From contig JACGCM010002890.1 of assembly GCA_014058105.1 (NCBI GenBank), positions 2,976,001 through 3,040,000 on the forward strand: a stretch of DNA of 64,000 bases, read 5' to 3'. The notes under the pieces were generated by a model. That model did not search any database. It saw only the letters and a list, made by a program, of their open reading frames with translations, and was not told the origin of the DNA. Position 1 is the first letter of the stretch, and every line of letters begins with the position of its first letter. Of the stretch, positions 56,288-64,000 are shown in pieces. The translations under genes were made by a program, and so were the position numbers. The stretch comes from Kingdonia uniflora (taxonomy: Eukaryota; Streptophyta; Magnoliopsida; Ranunculales; Circaeasteraceae).

Positions 56288-57892
56288 TATTTACTTATAT
56301 TCCATTTCCGCTCATATATTCCTATTCTTTATCTCATCGGCATATTAGATTCATTTCCTTCACATTATGTTCAGCATTCATTTTCAGCATGTACTCTTTC
56401 ATCCATTTTATTCATCCATTATGCATCCATTTATGCCTTTCGGTGGTTTAGTATTAGATTTCTTTCGGTATTTAATCTGGCATGCAAAAGATAGATTACA
56501 GTCTGTAATCTGTCGTCCAGCTACAGGCAAATATATAATAGTTAAATACAATCTAACAAAATAATAACTGACCATAACAGATACAGAGTTGATAAGGAAA
56601 GGAAATAGAGTTGATGAGAGGAAAGAATAGAGAAGGAATGTTAGAAGAGTATAGGGAATAGAATGTGATGGTATGATAATGTGCAATGCCATGATGTGAA
56701 TTAATGACTAGAATAATCCCATAATTGTCCTAGATGCAGTAAAATATTATCATGAACAGGGATATTCCCATAAATATCCCCTAATGCAGAATGATTTAGT
56801 ATTTTAAAAGTGTACGCGATCTTATTATAATGTTGGTTGATCAGCCGTTAACACCTAATTTCTTAAAGAGATCAGTAAAGGGATACACAGGTACGATTTG
56901 GATAAGCTCGACCAAGCTAGGATGGTCGCACTTGATCAAAGTGAATTTGGGTGTATCAACCCGCGGAATAATAGTCCATAACATTTCAAAGAATTTCAAC
57001 CTCAACGTGGATAAGTTGGGATTTCCATGACTTAGCCTCATCCTATTCCACACTCCGGAGTGGTTGAACTAGGTACGATAGTGTCATTCCCAATCTCACC
57101 GTGTCTCTTAACCCGATCTCACGGACTCCTTGGATCCTATCGGAGGTCAACCGAAATAGAGTGTTCGTGTATCCAATCTCAATAAGTTTTGAAAGATGTG
57201 TTATAAGTTATAAAGTGCAACAGGTGCGCAAGAAAGTAACATAGCTGCCGCTCACACGACAATACAACCAGGATGAATAGGAACTTGGTTACAGCGACTA
57301 TGCATAGCCAACACAGCAACCTAACCGTCACTACATCCAACCCAACAATCTCTTAAGGCTGGAAGGGGCATTCCTAGGCAAGCCACGAGAATGTAAACCC
57401 AACCACCACTAACTAACTCAGGTCCTATGCGAACCAAAAACAATCACCGTAAACAATTACAAACCCAAACTACAGGTTAACACTTCTAACAGAATAATTC
57501 CTAGATTAAACTATAGTTAATCTGGCATGCATAAGACTGTAATCTGTCGCCCAGCTGTCGTGTGGAAAGCCAATTCAGGGACAGATTTTGCCGCTGTAAA
57601 TTTCCTTTGGTTCTGGACTTCTGTAGGTGTTCTCAGCATGTATCGCTGAGCTTTATTCGAGATGTTGTATTGCATTTTCATCTGATATGTATATATATGT
57701 CTTTTCTTCTGCGTTATATTGTTGCATTGTTATTTCTTTACTCTTATGATTATTGCTATATATGAATAGCCGAGCCAGAATTTGTCTTCAGCTTGGCTAT
57801 TTGTGGGGTAGAATCTTTGGATTCCCCGACCTGCACTACTTAGAATCTAGTAATTTGTCAAGCTATCGATTACTGGATTTTGGGGTGTGACA
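56288..57892 (-). mobile_element. Solo LTR inserted in copia gag
   Basis: 1605 bp flanked by the 5-bp duplication cttca (56283-56287 and 57893-57897). It starts TGTCACACCCCAAAATCC on the minus strand and ends GTAAATA. The disrupted gag reads through when it is removed, as shown by the uninterrupted copy at 59500-59600. No internal pol sequence. Length and the TGTCACACCCC start suggest an LTR of a chromovirus-type gypsy element (inference). It contains a repeated segment ctggcatgca..gactgtaatctgtcg-ccagct at about 56478-56522 and 57520-57556. Confidence 0.82.
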
Positions 57893-57897
57893 CTTCA

Positions 57898-58141
57898 TCT
57901 CCTTGCGTTTGTGCTTCAACTAATTCTTAAATTCATTCCAGGATGAAGGTAATTTTTCATTCACTGAAGTAAACTGAAATTACTCACTCAGAATCATTCC
58001 CTCTACATGAATTTTATGCAGGATAATCTGTAACTCTTGCACTCGACTGATTACTAACTCAAAATCAATCATCTTGAAATCAAGGAATTAACCGATAACT
58101 AATTACATTATTCCTGCATCTTCTATCTTGAACTTCTTAAC
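57898..58141 (-). pseudogene. Copia gag fragment, lower copy, upstream part
   Basis: Aligns with 59520-59765 of the upper copy (ctccttgcgtttgtgcttcaa; tgcatcttctatcttgaactt). It stops abruptly at 58141, where integrase sequence of the upper copy begins. Confidence 0.8.
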
Positions 58142-58680
58142 AAGGAATGTTATTAGTCTTCTTATGAGGAATCTTATTGAGTAATTAATTTGATGAAAAT
58201 AAAGCTTTCCCCCACAAGTTTTGTAGCAAACCAGAACTAATAAGCATGACATTTACCATATCTTTTAAAGTTCTATTTTCCTTCTTAGCAACTCTATTAT
58301 TCTGAGGTGTATAAGGAGCTGAAGTTTGGTGAATAATCCCTTTTTGAGAATAAAACTCTTCAAAACCTGATGAAACATATTCTCCACCTCTATCTGACCT
58401 TAAATTTTTAATCTTCCTGTCAAGTTGATTCTCAACCAAATTTTTGTAATGAGTAAACATCTATAATGCTTCTTCTTTACTTTGGAGTAGATACACATGA
58501 CTATACCTAGTACAGTCATTAATAAAAGTAATAAAATACTTTTTTCTACCTCTTGTTTGGACAAATTTTAAGTCACATAAATCGCTGTGTATTAATTCGA
58601 GATGCACTGTCTTCCTTTTATCAATTGAATGAAATGGTTGTTTTGTAAACTTTACTTCAACACATATTGTTCATTTTTGT
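58142..58680 (-). pseudogene. Copia integrase, upper copy
   Basis: 58460-58185 is open (91 aa): QLDRKIKNLRSDRGGEYVSS, GFEEFYSQKGIIHQTSAPYT and PQNNRVAKKENRTLKDMVNV. The Glu of the last motif (AERKN in the family) is Lys here. The zinc finger and first Asp region lie further up with stops. The C-terminal part and all of RT are missing because the lower copy starts at 58141. Confidence 0.85.
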
Positions 58681-59170
58681 CTGGAATCAATGCTGAATTT
58701 AGGCAACAGTCCTAAGTTCATTAATCTACAACGAACCAGTACTAACATGACCTAATGGTGCATGTCAAACATTAAAAGACTCAAGAATATAAGTAGAACC
58801 TTTAATTTTATTGATAATCATTTGAGCTTCATCAACATTGAACTTAATCCGGCAATCATATCAATAATACTTTCCTGCAAACATTCTACGTTTAGTCAAG
58901 ATTTATTTGTCTGACTCAAATACAAGCTTAAAACCCTTAATGCTTAAAACAACTCCAGACACCAAATTCTTGTGAATATTAGAAGCATGCAGAAATTTAT
59001 TCAAAGTAAGTTCTTTTCCTGATGTGAATAACCTTTCTAACATCTTTAGCCACTGAAGTTCTAGAGTTTCCCATGTATAGTTTTTTCTTACTGTCCTTTT
59101 TTGTATGACGAAAACTCTATTTTCTCAAAACAAATGTTGCGTGTTACTCCTGTATCAATCCTCCAATCTT
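58681..59170 (-). pseudogene. Copia pre-integrase and protease region, upper copy
   Basis: Colinear with 55449-55910: decayed [33 protein letters not shown] and the protease start [18 protein letters not shown] (59150-59110). In WRIDTGVTRN the Asp-Thr-Gly of the protease is intact. Confidence 0.78.
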
Positions 59171-60095
59171 TGGCGTTACAGATCAAGTTAACTTTAGAGA
59201 CCATAGTAGAAAGATTCTCTATTTCAGACACCATGGTTTTTCTCTGACTTACCTTCATTCTTCCTGCAGTCCTTTGCGCGGTGCCCTTTCTTTCCCCATG
59301 TATTGCAGTTTTTATAAAACTTCTTGAAGTCTTTTCCAATTGGTTCTAGTGTAGTATTTTTACCCTTCTTCCCATTCATCTTATGAAATTTACGCTTATT
59401 GTTTGAAGGATTTCAATCAACAATATTTTCTTTTGATTCCAGCAAACCAATTCCAATCACTTTCTTACTGTTACAATTGTTTTCTTCAATTCTCAAATGC
59501 ACGATCAATTCCTCAAACATCATTTCCTTGCGCTTGTGCTTCAAATAATTCTTATGTTCCGTCCAGGATATAGGTAATTTTTCAATCAATGAAGCACCCT
59601 AAAATGACTCGAACAAAATCATTCTTTCTGCATGAATTTTCAACAGGATAATCTGCAACTCTTATACTTGACTGATTACTAACTTTGAATAAATCATCTT
59701 GAAGTTAAGAAATCTACCGATAATGAATTTCTTCATTGCTGCATCTTCTATCTTGTACTTCTTATCTAGGAAATCCCACAATTCCTTGGCAGTCTTGAGT
59801 GGACTATAAACATTATATAATTTATCATCCAACCCATTCATAATATAGTTCCTACACAAAAAAGTAGAATGTTTCCATGCCTCCACAGCAGCGATAGTGG
59901 TTTTATTTGTTTTACAGTTTTTAAGAACAGGGGGTAATTTCCAATAAAATTTTTTCCAGTTTCAGTGCTGTGAGATAAAATAACATCTTTTGCTGCCAAC
60001 ATTTGATCTCAGCTCCATTGAACTTCTCTGGCTTTTCTTGATGAACACGAATAGCGGTTTCGTTAATCGAGATCTTTGCAAAACTCGAACACAAA
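59171..60095 (-). pseudogene. Copia gag, upper copy
   Basis: N-terminal KPEKFNGAEIKCWQQKMLFY (about 59965-60035) is followed by AWKHSTFLCRNYIMNGLDDK and AKELWDFLDKKYKIEDAAMK (open 59886-59662). RLRIEENNCNSKKVIGIGL follows at about 59450-59500, and the zinc knuckle CNTWGKKGHRAKDC (about 59265-59310) has one Cys changed to Trp. This is the RNA-binding coat protein of a Tork-type copia element. Frameshifts near 59600 and 59900. Confidence 0.83.
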
Positions 60096-60119
60096 AAAGG
60101 TAATAAATCTATTTTAATA

Positions 60120-60450
60120 TTGATTCACATGTATTCAGAAATGAAATGAAATTAAATTAAAAGGAAATGGAAAACCAAAGATCGAGGCCTACAGTGACTA
60201 TAATTTCCTTAAGATAGATTTCACCCTGCGTATGGTGCTTCACATATAATGACATCTATCTCCCAAGATACAATGATCGAATCGTACAGACTTGAAGCAC
60301 TTAAGTTGGTACGACTGTCAAACTATTTGAGATATTTCTTTCATGAAGGAAGCAATGAAAAAGGAAAATGATATTCGAGTTTTTTTTGTGTATTAAGCGC
60401 ATCAAGAAAGTAACTATTTATAAAGGAGAAGGTGACTTTATGAATCACCT
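60120..60450 (-). repeat. Copia 5' LTR (part)
   Basis: Matches 52640-52950 (gaaatggaaaaccRaagat, ttaagatagattt-accctgc, gtcaaactat-tgagat). Beyond about 60450 the similarity stops. No clear primer binding site between it and gag. Confidence 0.6.
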
Positions 60451-61569
60451 ACTAACAGGGTTGTGCCCCAAGAAACACCCAAAAAAGACTAATTGTAAAC
60501 TAAAAATCCTCATGAGCCCATGGCCCAAGGCCCCAATGCTGAATCATAGACTTAAAAATAGTTAAAGTGGGATATGGGTCGGGTCGTACACGCAAGCCCA
60601 TGGGCGTCCCCATATAGCAAGCATTCACACACTCGCCTCACACACACGTAAGGGCACCTCCTACTTATACATGTTACGCATGATAGTACTGTGTAGCCTA
60701 TTATAAAGTAATAATCCTCCTTTCACTTTACCAATGTGGGACTAAAAATTTACATTAAAAAAAAAGAACAAATAAGATCATTTCTAATAAAATATGCCAT
60801 TGTATCAGTTAGAATAAATAAAAAGCACAAATATCTCTTATTTTTTTGTATGACAAAGAAGAGGTCACTTCTAAGATTCTCAACTTATCTGTTTTAAATA
60901 ACAGAAAAAGACTACAAAATCCCTATCTTCACATTGAATTAACAACTTACATACTTATCCGTAATATTATGGTAGAAAATTGTTCCATTGAGTTATAATT
61001 TTTTTAAACACATCTGCCATGCTATACTCCTCTTTTAAACTAGTAGTCTTATTGGTCGGACAATACTTTCTAGAGAAGTTCCTAACCCTAACTTTGAAAT
61101 ATCAAATATTCCAAATTTTGTGTAAAAAAACAATCTAGTTGACTTTTAAAACCCTAACAAGTTAGAAAAGGTTTTAGATGGATAATACATGTTAAACCAG
61201 TTTTTTACTATAAAAAAATCTGAGAAGTCTCTAGATTTCTTTCTCAACTTACAGAGTTTTACTAGTACGTACAAAAATATTGACTTTTTTCTTTGAAAAC
61301 CCAAGCTTAATGTCTTTCTTGTCTCTTCTTCAAATCATGTTTTATGCCACTTTTGCATGTTTGGAAACAAATTAATGATGGTTCAACTATGTGCTCAACC
61401 ATGAAACTAGGCTTATGATCTTACCTTGTGTTATTTATTTTTTACTACAGATATATCTTATTACAATTTGAAATATCGGTATGCTTTATTATGTTGATCT
61501 TTTTCTTAAAAGGTTTTCTTTGAATTTATAGGATATTACGTGTTTGTTTCTTGAGAAGAAGATAGAGAA
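60451..61569. other. AT-rich region without recognisable genes
   Basis: Possibly the U3 part of the copia LTR up to about 60760 (ccaatgtgggactaaaaattt is a common kind of plant LTR start). Nothing else identified. Confidence 0.4.
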
Positions 61570-62038
61570 TGTCGGACGAAAAAGTGCCTCTAGGATATAT
61601 ATTTTCTCCAAGTGATGACCATATATTTAAGATCAGCCATTAAAGATTAATGGAAAATCTCCCCAGTACAACCCTATTATTGACAACGTTTAATTTTGAA
61701 AAAAGTTTAGCTTTATATTGAACCTACAAATATACAGCAAAGGTGACCTTGCTTATCAAGGAATGCCCAATTGGAAAAAGGATAAATATACAGGATTGAA
61801 CTACTATAAGGAGGGATATGAAGAGAGCCTCCATCCATCCTGAAGGGTCGCCTAGGTCGGAATCGAAAGTACTCAGTGATGGGAACTACAATTCTCATGA
61901 GGAAAGTTGGGCGTCCAAGATAGTCTTCTTCAAAAGGTTTGGCATTGTCGGATCCTCTTCTAGCCATAAGGTTGATGGAGAAGTTCCATTCCCTCCAAGT
62001 GTGGCTAAATCAGATTTGCTAAATGTTTTTCTTGAGTA
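61570..62038 (+). pseudogene. Possible NAC-like gene relic
   Basis: Starts MSDEKVPLGYIFSPSDDHIF, which resembles the N-terminal motif of NAC transcription factors (Leu-Pro-Pro-Gly-Tyr/Phe-Arg-Phe-x-Pro-Ser/Thr-Asp). Other pieces in shifted frames, NPIIDNV and YSKGDLAYQG, could correspond to the second NAC subdomain. The last part (61818-62038) is open in one frame (RSESKVLSDGNYNSHEESWA) but not diagnostic. At least three stops or shifts. It may instead be an unrelated captured fragment. The similarity is weak and judged by eye. Confidence 0.28.
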
Positions 62039-64000
62039 GACTCCATTGTACCTTATACTTCCAAAGAATCATATCAATTTTGAATGTTCTAATTGCTGTT
62101 TCGGAGTTGGAGAGCACCCATAGATTATGCCAACCTCTTGTAACTATATTCTGAATACCTGTAAGTATCATTGGTATTTCGGTGACAAATCTAGTTGAGA
62201 GGCCGATTGCCTTGCTTAGTGCACCTAGAACCGCTCCCTCATTATCCCGAAACACCACACTAATACATGCAACACCTTGGTTCCATTACTAGAGCCATCA
62301 CAACAAATTTTAACTTCATTTGGCATAGGAAAATCGCAGAAACTACTTTGAACAGCTGTATAACTTTTGAACTTGCATTGAACTTTAAGAATCTTGATGG
62401 TCTGCAGCTCCTGGATGTTGTTATGCATCATTCCTTTGGACAGTTCAGATGTATGTTGAATTTTTTTGAGAATCTCCTTCTTCATTGTAGGCAAGGATGG
62501 CGGTATATCATCAAAGCGCATGTTATTCCTAGCTATCCAGATTGTGTAGCAGATGGAAAAAACAGTTGTGATCCAAAGGTCGTTTATATAGCTGCTAGCT
62601 GATCGGTTCATTTCCTGAATGGATTTCTATTTATATGTACAATATATAGAAGGAAAACATAATATATTATTATCCCATTGACACATATTAGCAGCTGAGG
62701 GGCAGTGCAAGAGCAAATATGTTTCAGATTCCTCATGCAAACGGCAAAGAGTGCAGCAAGAAGTGATATGGATTCCCTCTTTATGAACAATGTCATCCAG
62801 AGGTAGGATGTGATTTTCCAATCTCCATGCATACCCCCCAGTTTAGGGTGAATGCTTCCCCTCAACGTATACTTCCACCACAATGCCGGATTCGCTTTTT
62901 TTCTTATAGTCTCATAGGCATTTCTAATAGTGAAGTTCCCATAGCAAACTACCAACCAGATTCTTTTATCTGCTTCTCTTGGGTTGCAAGGCATTTCTAT
63001 CACATTGATCCCTAGAGCCAACAGTAGAAGCCAAATTTATGTTGGTATATCCCATCCATCAGAGTGGATAAAGTCACTAAGTTTAGCTGTGCATCTGTTC
63101 CACAGTGATTGTGGCATCTTAATATATTCCCTCAGGGGTATCTCCATGGCCCAAGTATCTCTCCAGAAGTCAATGTTAGTCCCATTCTCCACTAACCAAC
63201 CCATATATGGTCTAGTTATACTAGCAGCTAGTCTAATACCTGGCCAAATAGTTGATTTCTTATGATATCGGATGAAGTCACCTGCATTGTTTGTGAACTT
63301 AGCTTACATAAATTGAGACCATTCCTCTTGCTTGTCACATAAGGCCCAATGGAGTTTGCATAACATAACATCATTAACTTCTTTCAAGCTTCGGATGCCC
63401 AACCCACCTTCCTTCAGTGGTTTGTTGACTTTCTCCCATTTTATTGTGATTCCTTTTCTTTTGGATGGATCCCCAGTCCAGATAAAATTTCTTATGATGG
63501 AGCCCCCTTCCCTTATGAGTGATCTTGGCCTTTTATATATAGCCATATTGTATATGGAGAGACTATTTAAAATAACCCTTGCTAGAATTACTCTACCCTA
63601 GAAAGATAAGAGTTTTCCTGTACAACTATTAACCCTTTTACGAATCTTTTCCACTAGTGGTTTAATAGTATTTGAGCTTACTCTTCCTTGACTTAGGGGA
63701 ATTCCCAGGTAGGTTTCAGGAAGAGTGCCTTAAGAAAAATTAAAAATGTTCAACACAATTCTTCTTTGAGTGAGGGCTATACCACTGAGAAAAATCTTGC
63801 TTTTGTCTAAGCTAATTTCATGTTCAGACACTTTCTGATATCTTGTAAGAGCTTCTCTCAGGAGTTTCAGGTATTTGGTTATACAATTTACAAAGATTAG
63901 AATATCATCTGCGAATAAGAGGTGTGTTGGGGCATGACAATGTTTAATAGTAGCCATGGGGAGGATCTTCCATTCGTCAAGGAAATGGTGAAGGTGAATA
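62019..64000 (-). mobile_element. L1-type LINE, 3' part (RT end, zinc-binding domain, RNase H), runs off the right edge
   Basis: Minus strand from 64000: CHAPTHLLFADDILIFVNCI (63940-63880) is the FADD catalytic box of a non-LTR reverse transcriptase. It is followed by SKIFLSGIAL, NFIWTGDPSKRKGITIKWEK with KPLKEGGLGIRSLKEVNDVM (63500-63380), and WKYTLRGSIHPKLGGMHGDW (about 62850). A zinc-binding-like ILPLDDIVHKEGIHITSCCT, LCRLHEESETYLLLHCPSAA region lies at 62820-62680. Then come FSICYTIWIARNNMRFDD (62560) and an RNase H tail (VKICCDGSSNG at 62300, AKAIGLSTRFVTEIP at 62200) ending at 62019. No poly(A) tract is seen. Several frameshifts. Confidence 0.85.

Larger units (their letters stand above)
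52640..60450 (-). mobile_element. Composite Tork-like Ty1/copia locus with duplicated gag-integrase segment and a nested solo LTR
   Basis: The minus strand reads LTR (about 60120-60450), gag, pre-integrase domain and integrase (58142). It then starts again in gag (58141), followed by pre-integrase, integrase, RT/RNase H and an LTR (52640-53082). The two gag-integrase parts are about 88% alike by eye. The junction at 58141/58142 joins acttctta (gag) to aaggaatgttattag (integrase). Gag features (KPEKFNGAEIKCWQQKMLFY) and the gene order integrase before RT identify copia, lineage Tork. The LTRs share only about 300 bp and differ outside it, so the two halves may come from different copies. A solo LTR sits in the gag of the lower half. 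Confidence 0.8.

Noticed and set aside
56041..56451. 136-codon plus-strand ORF across the solo LTR edge
   Set aside because: Phe- and Ser-rich mirror of copia gag zinc-knuckle sequence joined to LTR sequence; not a gene.
61713..61967. 84-codon minus-strand ORF
   Set aside because: Mirror of the possible NAC-like relic; composition not convincing.

Overview
This window is nuclear DNA of a flowering plant, almost certainly gene-poor and pericentromeric or otherwise repeat-dense. Nearly all recognisable coding sequence belongs to plant transposable elements: Ty3/gypsy elements of the Tat, Athila-like and chromovirus-like types, a Tork-like Ty1/copia element and an L1-type LINE. No intact host gene, rRNA, tRNA or CRISPR array was found. 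One relic at 61570-62038 may come from a NAC-type gene. I cannot name the species.

The left two thirds are a nest. A decayed gypsy copy of family A (1-2823, minus strand) lies beside a Tat-like pol fragment D (2824-5100, plus). Element E (about 5255-42395, plus) has an Athila-type primer binding site and a gag-like ORF but no visible reverse transcriptase or integrase. Element A (5529-38661, minus) sits inside E with a 5-bp target duplication cattg. Element B (6507-33953, minus, Tat-like, two 571-bp LTRs) sits inside the integrase of A with target duplication ataac. Element C (15439 to about 28813, minus, Tat-like, 0.75-0.8 kb LTRs) sits inside the integrase of B. By eye the LTR pairs differ by about 9% in C and 12-15% in B, which agrees with the nesting order.

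The most interesting biology is in the Tat-like elements B, C and F (42747-50639, plus). Each carries, downstream of pol and on the opposite strand, an extra gene with spliceosomal-type introns. It encodes a transposon-associated globular domain (shared motif ending in G-N-C) followed by charged coiled-coil sequence. In C it has its own TATA-like box and a 5' UTR intron. In B and C the sense pol and the antisense gene converge on a 3' UTR array of tandem repeats of about 160 or 190 bp. Antisense extra ORFs and 3' UTR tandem repeats are known from Tat/Ogre elements. The multi-exon structure with promoters, present in three separate elements of one window, is the part worth following up.

The right third holds a composite Tork-like copia locus (about 52640-60450, minus) with a duplicated gag-integrase segment and a 1605-bp solo LTR inserted in gag (56288-57892, target duplication cttca). 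It is followed by AT-rich DNA, the possible NAC relic, and the 3' part of a LINE running off the right edge (62019-64000, minus). All elements look dead. Their reading frames are broken, and several catalytic residues are lost, often by G-to-A changes as expected from decay of methylated cytosine.
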